Counted from the stretch's first letter, positions 1-11,892 are shown. The stretch is DNA of 64,000 nucleotides from Enoplosus armatus (GCF_043641665.1 NC_092185.1:27061135-27125134); one strand, 5' to 3'. The notes: generated by a model from the letters alone, not told the origin. Numbers and translations are program-made.

Positions 1-3000
1 ATTTCACTAACATGAGGTGGAAAACTCAAGTTTTGACTGGAATCAGCTCTGAAGTGACGTTTTCAACCAAATCAGCTCCAAAGTCACGTTTTTACCCAAA
101 TCAGCTCTGAAGTGATGTTTTTCACCCAAATCAGCTTCAACGTGACCTTTTGACCCACATCAGCTTTAAAGTGACCTTTTCAATCAAGTGAGATGGAAAA
201 CACAAAGTGTAACTGAAATCATCTCCGAATTGACGTTTTCACCCACATCAGCTCCAAAGTGACCTTTTGACCCAAATCAGCCCCGAAGTGACGTTTTCAC
301 CCAAACTAGTTCCGAAGTGACCTTTTGGCCCAGATCAGCTACGAAGTGACGATTTCACTAACATGAGGTGGAAAACTCAAGTTTTGACTGGAATCAGCTC
401 TGAAGTGACGTTTTCAACCAAATCAGCTCCAAAGTCACGTTTTTACCCAAATCAGCTCTGAAGTGATGTTTTTCACCCAAATCAGCTTGGACGTGACCTT
501 TTGACCCACATCAGCTTTAAAGTGACCTTTTCAATCAAGTGAGATGGAAAACACAAAGTGTAACTGAAATCATCTCCGAATTGACGTTTTCACCCACATC
601 AGCTCCAAAGTGACCTTTTGACCCAAATCAGCCCCGAAGTGACGTTTTCACCCAAACTAGTTCCGAAGTGACCTTTTGGCCCAGATCAGCTACGAAGTGA
701 CGATTTCACTAACATGAGGTGGAAAACTCAAGTTTTGACTGGAATCAGCTCTGAAGTGACGTTTTCAACCAAATCAGCTCCAAAGTCACGTTTTTACCCA
801 AATCAGCTCTGAAGTGATGTTTTTCACCCAAATCAGCTTGGACGTGACCTTTTGACCCACATCAGCTTTAAAGTGACCTTTTCAATCAAGTGAGATGGAA
901 AACACAAAGTGTAACTGAAATCATCTCCGAATTGACGTTTTCACCCACATCAGCTCCAAAGTGACCTTTTGACCCAAATCAGCCCCGAAGTGACGTTTTC
1001 ACCCAAACTAGTTCCGAAGTGACCTTTTGGCCCAGATCAGCTACGAAGTGACGATTTCACTAACATGAGGTGGAAAACTCAAGTTTTGACTGGAATCAGC
1101 TCTGAAGTGACGTTTTCAACCAAATCAGCTCCAAAGTCACGTTTTTACCCAAATCAGCTCTGAAGTGATGTTTTTCACCCAAATCAGCTTGGACGTGACC
1201 TTTTGACCCACATCAGCTTTAAAGTGACCTTTTCAATCAAGTGAGATGGAAAACACAAAGTGTAACTGAAATCATCTCCGAATTGACGTTTTCACCCACA
1301 TCAGCTCCAAAGTGACCTTTTGACCCAAATCAGCCCCGAAGTGACGTTTTCACCCAAACTAGTTCCGAAGTGACCTTTTGGCCCAGATCAGCTACGAAGT
1401 GACGATTTCACTAACATGAGGTGGAAAACTCAAGTTTTGACTGGAATCAGCTCTGAAGTGACGTTTTCAACCAAATCAGCTCCAAAGTCACGTTTTTACC
1501 CAAATCAGCTCTGAAGTGATGTTTTTCACCCAAATCAGCTTGGACGTGACCTTTTGACCCACATCAGCTTTAAAGTGACCTTTTCAATCAAGTGAGATGG
1601 AAAACACAAAGTGTAACTGAAATCATCTCCGAATTGACGTTTTCACCCACATCAGCTCCAAAGTGACCTTTTGACCCAAATCAGCCCCGAAGTGACGTTT
1701 TCACCCAAACTAGTTCCGAAGTGACCTTTTGGCCCAGATCAGCTACGAAGTGACGATTTCACTAACATGAGGTGGAAAACTCAAGTTTTGACTGGAATCA
1801 GCTCTGAAGTGACGTTTTCAACCAAATCAGCTCCAAAGTCACGTTTTTACCCAAATCAGCTCTGAAGTGATGTTTTTCACCCAAATCAGCTTGGACGTGA
1901 CCTTTTGACCCACATCAGCTTTAAAGTGACCTTTTCAATCAAGTGAGATGGAAAACACAAAGTGTAACTGAAATCATCTCCGAATTGACGTTTTCACCCA
2001 CATCAGCTCCAAAGTGACCTTTTGAACCAAATCAGCCCCGAAGTGACGTTTTCACCCAAACTAGTTCCGAAGTGACCTTTTGGCCCAGATCAGCTACGAA
2101 GTGACGATTTCACTAACATGAGGTGGAAAACTCAAGTTTTGACTGGAATCAGCTCTGAAGTGACGTTTTCAACCAAATCAGCTCCAAAGTCACGTTTTTA
2201 CCCAAATCAGCTCTGAAGTGATGTTTTTCACCCAAATCAGCTTGGACGTGACCTTTTGACCCACATCAGCTTTAAAGTGACCTTTTCAATCAAGTGAGAT
2301 GGAAAACACAAAGTGTAACTGAAATCATCTCCGAATTGACGTTTTCACCCACATCAGCTCCAAAGTGACCTTTTGACCCAAATCAGCCCCGAAGTGACGT
2401 TTTCACCCAAACTAGTTCCGAAGTGACCTTTTGGCCCAGATCAGCTACGAAGTGACGATTTCACTAACATGAGGTGGAAAACTCAAGTTTTGACTGGAAT
2501 CAGCTCTGAAGTGACGTTTTCAACCAAATCAGCTCCAAAGTCACGTTTTTACCCAAATCAGCTCTGAAGTGATGTTTTTCACCCAAATCAGCTTGGACGT
2601 GACCTTTTGACCCACATCAGCTTTAAAGTGACCTTTTCAATCAAGTGAGATGGAAAACACAAAGTGTAACTGAAATCATCTCCGAATTGACGTTTTCACC
2701 CACATCAGCTCCAAAGTGACCTTTTGACCCAAATCAGCCCCGAAGTGACGTTTTCACCCAAACTAGTTCCGAAGTGACCTTTTGGCCCAGATCAGCTACG
2801 AAGTGACGATTTCACTAACATGAGGTGGAAAACTCAAGTTTTGACTGGAATCAGCTCTGAAGTGACGTTTTCACCCAAATCAGCTCCAAAGTCACGTTTT
2901 TACCCAAATCAGCTCCTGAAGTGATGTTTTTCACCCAAATCAGCTTGGACGTGACCTTTTGACCCACATCAGCTTTAAAGTGACCTTTTCAATCAAGTGA

Positions 3001-6000
3001 GATGGAAAACACAAAGTGTAACTGAAATCATCTCCGAATTGACGTTTTCACCCACATCAGCTCCAAAGTGACCTTTTGACCCAAATCAGCCCGAAGTGAC
3101 GTTTTCACCCAAACTAGTTCCGAAGTGACCTTTTGGCCCAGATCAGCTACGAAGTGACGATTTCACTAACATTAAGTTGAAAACTCAAGTTTTGACTGGA
3201 ATCAGCTCTGAAGTGACGTTTTCAACCAAATCAGCTCCAAAGTCACGTTTTTACCCAAATCAGCTCTGAAGTGATGTTTTTCACCCAAATCAGCTTGGAC
3301 GTGACCTTTTGACCCACATCAGCTTTAAAGTGACCTTTTCAATCAAGTGAGATGGAAAACACAAAGTGTAACTGAAATCATCTCCGAATTGACGTTTTCA
3401 CCCACATCAGCTCCAAAGTGACCTTTTGACCCAAATCAGCCCCGAAGTGACGTTTTCACCCAAACTAGTTCCGAAGTGACCTTTTGGCCCAGATCAGCTA
3501 CGAAGTGACGATTTCACTAACATGAGGTGGAAAACTCAAGTTTTGACTGGAATCAGCTCTGAAGTGACGTTTTCAACCAAATCAGCTCCAAAGTCACGTT
3601 TTTACCCAAATCAGCTCTGAAGTGATGTTTTTCACCCAAATCAGCTTGGACGTGACCTTTTGACCCACATCAGCTTTAAAGTGACCTTTTCAATCAAGTG
3701 AGATGGAAAACACAAAGTGTAACTGAAATCATCTCCGAATTGACGTTTTCACCCACATCAGCTCCAAAGTGACCTTTTGACCCAAATCAGCCCCGAAGTG
3801 ACGTTTTCACCCAAACTAGTTCCGAAGTGACCTTTTGGCCCAGATCAGCTACGAAGTGACGATTTCACTAACATGAGGTGGAAAACTCAAGTTTTGACTG
3901 GAATCAGCTCTGAAGTGACGTTTTCAACCAAATCAGCTCCAAAGTCACGTTTTTACCCAAATCAGCTCTGAAGTGATGTTTTTCACCCAAATCAGCTTGG
4001 ACGTGACCTTTTGACCCACATCAGCTTTAAAGTGACCTTTTCAATCAAGTGAGATGGAAAACACAAAGTGTAACTGAAATCATCTCCGAATTGACGTTTT
4101 CACCCACATCAGCTCCAAAGTGACCTTTTGACCCAAATCAGCCCCGAAGTGACGTTTTCACCCAAACTAGTTCCGAAGTGACCTTTTGGCCCAGATCAGC
4201 TACGAAGTGACGATTTCACTAACATGAGGTGGAAAACTCAAGTTTTGACTGGAATCAGCTCTGAAGTGACGTTTTCAACCAAATCAGCTCCAAAGTCACG
4301 TTTTTACCCAAATCAGCTCTGAAGTGATGTTTTTCACCCAAATCAGCTTGGACGTGACCTTTTGACCCACATCAGCTTTAAAGTGACCTTTTCAATCAAG
4401 TGAGATGGAAAACACAAAGTGTAACTGAAATCATCTCCGAATTGACGTTTTCACCCACATCAGCTCCAAAGTGACCTTTTGACCCAAATCAGCCCCGAAG
4501 TGACGTTTTCACCCAAACTAGTTCCGAAGTGACCTTTTGGCCCAGATCAGCTACGAAGTGACGATTTCACTAACATGAGGTGGAAAACTCAAGTTTTGAC
4601 TGGAATCAGCTCTGAAGTGACGTTTTCAACCAAATCAGCTCCAAAGTCACGTTTTTACCCAAATCAGCTCTGAAGTGATGTTTTTCACCCAAATCAGCTT
4701 GGACGTGACCTTTTGACCCACATCAGCTTTAAAGTGACCTTTCAATCAAGTGAGATGGAAAACACAAAGTGTAACTGAAATCATCTCCGAATTGACGTTT
4801 TCACCCACATCAGCTCCAAAGTGACCTTTTGACCCAAATCAGCCCCGAAGTGACGTTTTCACCCAAACTAGTTCCGAAGTGACCTTTTGGCCCAGATCAG
4901 CTACGAAGTGACGATTTCACTAACATGAGGTGGAAAACTCAAGTTTTGACTGGAATCAGCTCTGAAGTGACGTTTTCAACCAAATCAGCTCCAAAGTCAC
5001 GTTTTTACCCAAATCAGCTCTGAAGTGATGTTTTTCACCCAAATCAGCTTGGACGTGACCTTTTGACCCACATCAGCTTTAAAGTGACCTTTTCAATCAA
5101 GTGAGATGGAAAACACAAAGTGTAACTGAAATCATCTCCGAATTGACGTTTTCACCCACATCAGCTCCAAAGTGACCTTTTGACCCAAATCAGCCCGAAG
5201 TGACGTTTTCACCCAAACTAGTTCCGAAGTGACCTTTTGGCCCAGATCAGCTACGAAGTGACGATTTCACTAACATGAGGTGGAAAACTCAAGTTTTGAC
5301 TGGAATCAGCTCTGAAGTGACGTTTTCAACCAAATCAGCTCCAAAGTCACGTTTTTACCCAAATCAGCTCTGAAGTGATGTTTTTCACCCAAATCAGCTT
5401 GGACGTGACCTTTTGACCCACATCAGCTTTAAAGTGACCTTTTCAATCAAGTGAGATGGAAAACACAAAGTGTAACTGAAATCATCTCCGAATTGACGTT
5501 TTCACCCACATCAGCTCCAAAGTGACCTTTTGACCCAAATCAGCCCCGAAGTGACGTTTTCACCCAAACTAGTTCCGAAGTGACCTTTTGGCCCAGATCA
5601 GCTACGAAGTGACGATTTCACTAACATGAGGTGGAAAACTCAAGTTTTGACTGGAATCAGCTCTGAAGTGACGTTTTCAACCAAATCAGCTCCAAAGTCA
5701 CGTTTTTACCCAAATCAGCTCTGAAGTGATGTTTTTCACCCAAATCAGCTTGGACGTGACCTTTTGACCCACATCAGCTTTAAAGTGACCTTTTCAATCA
5801 AGTGAGATGGAAAACACAAAGTGTAACTGAAATCATCTCCGAATTGACGTTTTCACCCACATCAGCTCCAAAGTGACCTTTTGACCCAAATCAGCCCCGA
5901 AGTGACGTTTTCACCCAAACTAGTTCCGAAGTGACCTTTTGGCCCAGATCAGCTACGAAGTGACGATTTCACTAACATGAGGTGGAAAACTCAAGTTTTG

Positions 6001-7823
6001 ACTGGAATCAGCTCTGAAGTGACGTTTTCAACCAAATCAGCTCCAAAGTCACGTTTTTACCCAAATCAGCTCTGAAGTGATGTTTTTCACCCAAATCAGC
6101 TTGGACGTGACCTTTTGACCCACATCAGCTTTAAAGTGACCTTTTCAATCAAGTGAGATGGAAAACACAAAGTGTAACTGAAATCATCTCCGAATTGACG
6201 TTTTCACCCACATCAGCTCCAAAGTGACCTTTTGACCCAAATCAGCCCCGAAGTGACGTTTTCACCCAAACTAGTTCCGAAGTGACCTTTTGGCCCAGAT
6301 CAGCTACGAAGTGACGATTTCACTAACATGAGGTGGAAAACTCAAGTTTTGACTGGAATCAGCTCTGAAGTGACGTTTTCAACCAAATCAGCTCCAAAGT
6401 CACGTTTTTACCCAAATCAGCTCTGAAGTGATGTTTTTCACCCAAATCAGCTTGGACGTGACCTTTTGACCCACATCAGCTTTAAAGTGACCTTTTCAAT
6501 CAAGTGAGATGGAAAACACAAAGTGTAACTGAAATCATCTCCGAATTGACGTTTTCACCCACATCAGCTCCAAAGTGACCTTTTGACCCAAATCAGCCCC
6601 GAAGTGACGTTTTCACCCAAACTAGTTCCGAAGTGACCTTTTGGCCCAGATCAGCTACGAAGTGACGATTTCACTAACATGAGGTGGAAAACTCAAGTTT
6701 TGACTGGAATCAGCTCTGAAGTGACGTTTTCAACCAAATCAGCTCCAAAGTCACGTTTTTACCCAAATCAGCTCTGAAGTGATGTTTTTCACCCAAATCA
6801 GCTTGGACGTGACCTTTTGACCCACATCAGCTTTAAAGTGACCTTTTCAATCAAGTGAGATGGAAAACACAAAGTGTAACTGAAATCATCTCCGAATTGA
6901 CGTTTTCACCCACATCAGCTCCAAAGTGACCTTTTGACCCAAATCAGCCCCGAAGTGACGTTTTCACCCAAACTAGTTCCGAAGTGACCTTTTGGCCCAG
7001 ATCAGCTACGAAGTGACGATTTCACTAACATGAGGTGGAAAACTCATGTTTTGACTGGAATCAGCTCTGAAGTGACGTTTTCAACCAAATCAGCTCCAAA
7101 GTCAGGTTTTTACCCAAATCAGCTCTGAAGTGATGTTTTTCACCCAAATCAGCTTGGACGTGACCTTTTGACCCACATCAGCTTTAAAGTGACCTTTTCA
7201 ATCAAGTGAGATGGAAAACACAAAGTGTAACTGAAATCATCTCCGAATTGACGTTTTCACCCACATCAGCTCCAAAGTGACCTTTTGACCCAAATCAGCC
7301 CCGAAGTGACGTTTTCACCCAAACTAGTTCCGAAGTGACCTTTTGGCCCAGATCAGCTACGAAGTGACGATTTCACTAACATGAGGTGGAAAACTCAAGT
7401 TTTGACTGGAATCAGCTCTGAAGTGACGTTTTCAACCAAATCAGCTCCAAAGTCACGTTTTTACCCAAATCAGCTCTGAAGTGATGTTTTTCACCCAAAT
7501 CAGCTTGGACGTGACCTTTTGACCCACATCAGCTTTAAAGTGACCTTTTCAATCAAGTGAGATGGAAAACACAAAGTGTAACTGAAATCATCTCCGAATT
7601 GACGTTTTCACCCACATCAGCTCCAAAGTGACCTTTTGACCCAAATCAGCCCCGAAGTGACGTTTTCACCCAAACTAGTTCCGAAGTGACCTTTTGGGCC
7701 CAGATCAGCTACGAAGTGACGATTTCACTAACATGAGGTGGAAAACTCAAGTTTTGACTGGAATCAGCTCTGAAGTGACGTTTTCAACCAAATCAGCTCC
7801 AAAGTCACGTTTTTACCCAAATC
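1..7823. repeat. Tandem satellite array, 351-bp higher-order unit, 22.3 copies
   Basis: Unit starts recur at 1, 352, 703, 1054 and so on to 7370 and 7722, a period of 351 bp. Each unit is built from twelve monomers of 29-30 bp whose core resembles 'cccaaatcagctccgaagtg' followed by 'acgttttc'. Monomers 1 and 7 are the divergent ones and share 'tggaaaac'; monomers 2-6 resemble 8-12 in order, so the unit is a diverged dimer of a ~175-bp hexamer (176 + 175 bp). Copies are nearly identical. Seen exceptions: copy 1 has 'ca' at 138-139 where the others have 'gg'; extra base near 2911; one-base losses near 3091, 4741 and 5193; 'attaagttga' at 3171-3180; two substitutions near 7047 and 7104; an extra g near 7697. 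Although 351 is divisible by three, no frame stays open. The role is unknown; such arrays are usually heterochromatic or (peri)centromeric. Confidence 0.97.
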
Positions 7824-7923
7824 NNNNNNNNNNNNNNNNNNNNNNNNNNNNNNNNNNNNNNNNNNNNNNNNNNNNNNNNNNNNNNNNNNNNNNNNNNNNN
7901 NNNNNNNNNNNNNNNNNNNNNNN
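7824..7923. other. Assembly gap (100 N)
   Basis: Exactly 100 N interrupt the 23rd satellite copy. A round 100 is a common placeholder for a gap of unknown size, so the real length of the satellite and its right edge are not known. Sequence to the right of the gap is not satellite. Confidence 0.99.
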
Positions 7924-8351
7924 GTGGTTCAGATGGCCAAGGGAGGGAGGAGGAGAAGTGAAGGATCAGTGATGATCCTTGTTGAGCTCTCGGGTTTTCT
8001 TGGATGTGATCAGACCCACGGGGCAGCTGGGCTTGGCCTTTATCTCTCTCTCTCTCTCTGCAGGTAGCAAGATGGTGAGATCTTCTCTCACAACCACTTA
8101 GTTGGGTGTGAGTGGGAACGCGAGGACAGCGTTTTTCAGGTGTTGCTTTAGTTCAAAGTTCTTTACACAGACGTTGCAGTAGACTGGAGCAGGTTTCTTC
8201 CAAACTGGCAGCAGCAGTTGAGTTACTGAGTTTCATGATGGACAGATAGCTTTAAAGTAACCGCTAAGTGTAGCTGCCGTTAGCTCAGTTAGCTCGGAGC
8301 GCCAGGGAAGTGTTGGTGTTTACTGTCGACCTGGCTCTGACATAATGGCAT
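7924..8351. other. Unique-looking sequence right of the gap
   Basis: No coding frame or repeat family recognised. A short TC run at about 8042-8060 followed by 'tgcag' resembles a splice acceptor on the plus strand, but nothing downstream reads as an exon, so I do not call one. Confidence 0.4.
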
Positions 8352-9130
8352 TCAAACATGCCTTAAGGACATAAAAACCTGGATTACCTGCAATTATCTG
8401 AAATTAAACTCAGACAAGACTGAAGTTATTGTACTTGGCCCTGAACACCTCCAAAACACATTATCTAAAGATATAGATACTAGATGGCATTGCTGTGGCC
8501 TCCAGCGCCACCGTGAGGAATATCAGGAGTTATCTTTGATCAGGACACTCTTACGTAAAACAAACTTCAAGGACGTAACATTGAAACATCAGGAAGATCC
8601 TGTCTCAAACAGATGCAGAGAAACTAGTCCATGCATTTGTTGTTACTTCTGGGCTGGATTATTGCAATTCCTTATTATCAGGCTGTCCCAATAGGTCCCT
8701 TAGGACTCTCCAGTTGATCCAGAATGCTGCGGCATGTGTACTGACAGGAACCAGGAAAAGAGATCATATTTCTCCTGTATTAGCTTCTCTGCACTGGCTC
8801 CCTGTAAAATCCAGAATAGAGTTTAAAATCCTTCTCCTCACTTACAAAGCTCTTACTGGTCAGGCACCATCATATCTTAAAGAGCTCATAGTACCCTATT
8901 ACCCCACTAGAGCACTGTGCTCCCAGAATGCAGGGTTGCTTGTGGTTCCTAGAGTCTCCAAAAGTAGAATAGGAGCCAGAGCCTTCAGCTATCAAGCTCC
9001 TCTCCTGTGGAACCAGCTCCCAGTTTGGGTCCGGGAGGCAGACACACTCTCTACTTAGAATTTTGCTTTTTGATAACGCTTATAGTTAGGGCAGACTCAG
9101 GCCTGCCTGGACTTGCCCCTAGTTATGTTA
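8352..9130 (+). mobile_element. L2-like LINE, 3' end of reverse-transcriptase ORF (degenerate)
   Basis: From about 8352 the frame-shifted translation follows the C-terminal part of teleost L2-type (CR1 superfamily) LINE polyproteins. The best stretch, 8714-9055, reads IQNAAACVLTGTRKRDHISP and then LASLHWLPVKSRIEFKILLL, a hallmark of this family. The catalytic FADD region is absent, so only the thumb/connection part remains. The reading is broken near 9055 by a small deletion. The element's 3' untranslated part appears to continue at about 10925 on the same strand, which suggests that the material between was inserted later. The piece is 5' truncated and cannot be functional. Confidence 0.85.
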
Positions 9131-9189
9131 CGGCGGCCATTCCCAGCAACCTTTTGTGTTTTTTCCCTTCCCTGCTCCCCTGTTTGTTT

Positions 9190-9216
9190 TGTGTGTGTGT
9201 GTGTGTGTGTGTGTGT
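9190..9216. repeat. (GT)n microsatellite
   Basis: About 13 uninterrupted GT units inside the LTR-like segment. Confidence 0.95.
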
Positions 9217-9489
9217 TGGCGTGGGCATGGCTCCCTTTCTCACGCTCCTGGCTCCCTGGTCACCGGCGCACCTGTCTCCCATCAGCTTGTCACCTCTCCC
9301 AGCCATCACATCTGCCATCCATCAACTCATCAGCTCTGCAGTATATCTACCCCAGTTCTTCAGCCACTCATCGCCTGATTGTTGTGTAACCTTACTTCTT
9401 TTCAAGGCAGACGCAGATGTTCTACCAGCTATTCAGTATCTCTGTACTAGTTGTTACTAATACCTGTCTCTCTGTGTCCAGGATCATCT

Positions 9490-9971
9490 TGATGTGTATT
9501 ATTTGACACTACTCATAAAAGTAGTCTTCTCATAAAATGATATACAGTACAAAGTTGCCACGTATGCAAATGTTCCAGGTGAACAACTAAGCAGATGTTT
9601 GGGCCCCATACTTATAAGATTCATTATTGTTTGGATGAGGTCTCCTTGGTATGTAGGAGTTATGGAGGTCTCTTTTCCTAACCCCTAGGCTGCTGTGCAA
9701 ATAACTTGTCTATCATCGGTTTTGGGGTACTGAGGGACCCTGGGGAGACATAAGTTTACAGACTCATGTGTTATAGTAGGATCCCATGTATGCCTAAATG
9801 TATAAAAGATGAGTTTGAACAGTGTTCGAGGCAGCAGTACTGATTCGGCTACGGGTGCTGTACAGGTCAAGATGCGCGTGCCTGTTGATCCTGATCTTTG
9901 ATGCAAATAAAGAATATTATGTGAAAAGTCAGTGTCAGCGGCGTCTCCTTCCATCATCGAATCATCGCCTA
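9490..9971 (+). mobile_element. Solo-LTR-like element nested in the LTR segment
   Basis: The 482-bp segment begins with TG. It carries 'tataaaagatgag' near 9801 (TATA-like), then about 110 bp further 'gcaaataaagaat' (AATAAA), the usual promoter then polyadenylation order of an LTR. It is flanked on both sides by CATCT (9485-9489 and 9972-9976), a candidate 5-bp target duplication; removing it joins the surrounding sequence smoothly. It contains no coding frame. Weak point: with these flanks the element ends in TA, not the canonical CA. Confidence 0.5.
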
Positions 9972-10212
9972 CATCTGGGGAATGAAGAAGAAATTAACAA
10001 CAATCTTCAGCCTGCCCATCTTCCGGATTGTTTCCCTGCCTGCCTGCCACCACCCTGCCTCCCAGCTATCCTCATCTGCCACGCTTCCCTTCACTCCACG
10101 CTCACACCAGCCTCGTCCCACATTACCTTCACTCTTCCCTGTTGCCTTTGGATTTCATTCCCCTGCCGTCAGCTCTGCATCCAGATTCCCTTTAATAATA
10201 AAACCTCACCTT

Positions 10213-10880
10213 ACCCAAATAATTCAATTCAATTCAATTCAATTCAATTTTATTTATATAGCGCCAAATCAAAACAAAAGTCATCTCATGACACTTTACA
10301 AAATAGAGCAGGTCTAGACCGACTCTTTATAATGTTATTACAGAGACCCAACAGTTCCCACCATGAGCAAGCACTTTGGCGAGGAAAAACTTCCTTTTAA
10401 GAGGCAGAAACCTCAAGCAGAACCAGACTCTAGGTGGGCGGTCATCTGTTTATGACAGCGTTATCAAAAAGCAAAGTTTTAAGCCTACTCTTAAAAGTAG
10501 AGAGTGTGTCTGCCTCCTGGACCCAAACTGGGAGCCAATTCCACAGGAGAGGAGCTTGATAGCTGAAGGCTCTGGCTCCTGTTCTGCTTTTGGAGACTCT
10601 AGGAACCACAAGCAACCCTGCATTCTGGGAGCGGAGTGCTCTAGTGGGGTAATAAGGTACTCTTTAAGGAGCTCTTTAAGATATGATGGTGCCTGACCAG
10701 TAAGAGCTTTGTAAGTCAGGAGAAGGATTTTAAACTCTATTCTAGATTTTACAGGGAGTCAGTGCAGCGAAGCTAACACAGGAGAAATATGATCTCTTTT
10801 CCTGGTTCCTGTCAGTACACGTGCCGCAGCATTCTGGATCAGCTGGAGAGTCCTCAGGGACTTATTGGGACAGCAATAAC
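10213..10880 (-). mobile_element. L2-like LINE, 3' end with (TTGAA)n tail
   Basis: Reading the minus strand from 10880 to 10213 gives the same LINE family as at 8352-9130. First comes the IQNAA...LTGTRKRDHISP region, then LLLTYKALTGQAPSYLKELL, then an untranslated region with 'ccgcccacctagagtctgg', ending in a pentamer tail of about five TTGAA units (plus strand 'aattcaattcaattcaattc', 10222-10250). The 5' truncation falls near 10880. It lies inverted with respect to the 8352 copy, about 1.6 kb away. Pieces of the same 3' end occur at 20660-20755 and 51665-51815. Confidence 0.85.
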
Positions 10881-10924
10881 AAATACAACTCTGTCCATGT
10901 TCTGCACTTGGGTCCCTCCAGTGT

Positions 10925-11245
10925 CTGTAACAGCTATAGGCCTAGACTGCTGGGGATTTCCCATGATGCACTGAGCTTTCCTCCTCTCCCTCTCCATCTT
11001 TACACATTCATGCACACTAACTTTATATCTTCCCCAGAGTTTTTTTGTGCTTTCTCGTCTCACAGGTTCCTGTGGATCGGGTCCTGGTACACCTGGCTGC
11101 TGCCGCCATGGGCCTCCTTGACTCTCATCGCTATTATTATTAGTCATAGTTCTGTTATTATTAAAACTGTTATTGATATTATTAGTCATATTTCCGTTAT
11201 TATTCCAGTTATTATTAAAGTTGCCTGGCTCTTAATAAAAATACA
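10925..11245 (+). mobile_element. L2-like LINE 3' untranslated region
   Basis: The stretch beginning 'tataggcctagactgctggg' and running through 'aggttcctgtggatcgggtc' to a TTATTA-rich tail is the 3' untranslated part of the family seen at 8352-9130. Orientation and order fit one original plus-strand element whose halves were separated by the intervening insertions. The assignment rests on recognising the teleost consensus, not on an alignment. Confidence 0.6.
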
Positions 11246-11821
11246 GAATGTGGTTAGGCAATAAGACACAAGGGCAGTGGTTAATACTGTGTTACATGTT
11301 TTCAGGTTTCATCTATACAGCGTGGCGCATCGATGTCTACAATGCACAGTCAAATATTTTGTAGCTAAGAGCTACAAAACCTGAGGTAGTCATTCATTTC
11401 CATTCTGTTAATGTATCATTCAAGATATAGAATCAAACTAGACACTTCACAACCAAATAAATCAAATCAAATGTTGTATGTAACAAAATACAAAGACACA
11501 TGTATTTAAGTATTTCATGGCAATAATATTTTTATATTATTTTAGTATTTTCTGTTTTTTACGAGACCATTACTGGACATGTAAACCACATCACCATCAC
11601 GTCAGGACACAACCACTTCATGACCAATGTTATACACACACAAGCATGTAGATAGAGAGAGAAGTACTCATGCTATCAAAAAGCCAAACAAAAATACAAT
11701 TTATGAATATATTTTTAATGTACTTAAAAACCAGCCCAACCCATGGTAAAACAGACAAAATCCTTTCCACCCACCCAAGCCCATTTTACCCCACACAACG
11801 CAACTCAAAACTGCCCAATCT
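11246..11821. other. AT-rich sequence without recognised features
   Basis: No coding frame, repeat family or RNA gene recognised; short A/T-rich simple sequence only. Confidence 0.5.
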
Positions 11822-11892
11822 GGCCATACTGCTAGGTGTATGAGTCCTGCTTTTGGTGCATAAGGTCCTGATTTCGAATCCCAGACAAGCTT
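11822..11892 (+). pseudogene. tRNA-Pro-like pseudogene
   Basis: The order of elements follows vertebrate tRNA-Pro: 'ctaggtgtatgagtcctg' (D arm and 5' anticodon stem), 'cttttggtgcataaggtcc' with a TGG-type anticodon region, then 'tttcgaatcccagacaagct' (T arm and 3' acceptor). Both internal promoter boxes are recognisable but substituted, and the acceptor stem does not pair well, so it is not a functional tRNA. Two further tRNA-Pro-like copies lie at 17332-17396 and 19293-19364 on the same strand. Confidence 0.65.

Larger units (their letters stand above)
9131..10212 (+). mobile_element. LTR-retrotransposon-like segment splitting the L2 element
   Basis: This pyrimidine-rich stretch has a GT microsatellite (9190-9216), a 'ccagccatcacatctgcc' region, and near its end 'aataataaaacctcacctta', a polyadenylation-type signal. 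The organisation resembles the 3' LTR region of Gypsy-type elements common in teleosts; that family assignment is from memory and tentative. It interrupts the L2 3' untranslated region, and it is itself interrupted by a second LTR-like element at 9490-9971. No gag or pol reading frame is present, so at most a solo LTR remains. Confidence 0.45.

Noticed and set aside
1..7823. Possible CENP-B box or coding repeat in the satellite
   Set aside because: I found no match to the CENP-B box pattern with its TTCG and CGGG blocks, and every frame of the 351-bp unit contains stops.
1..7823. CRISPR-like array (29-bp repeats)
   Set aside because: Monomers are contiguous with no unique spacers, and the surrounding DNA is vertebrate.
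8040..8075. Pyrimidine tract plus CAG resembling a splice acceptor
   Set aside because: No open frame or exon-like sequence follows; TC runs are common.
9097..9460. Several overlapping open frames over the GT microsatellite
   Set aside because: Cys/Val or Thr/His repeats are translations of GT/CA; no domain, and the region is transposon-derived.
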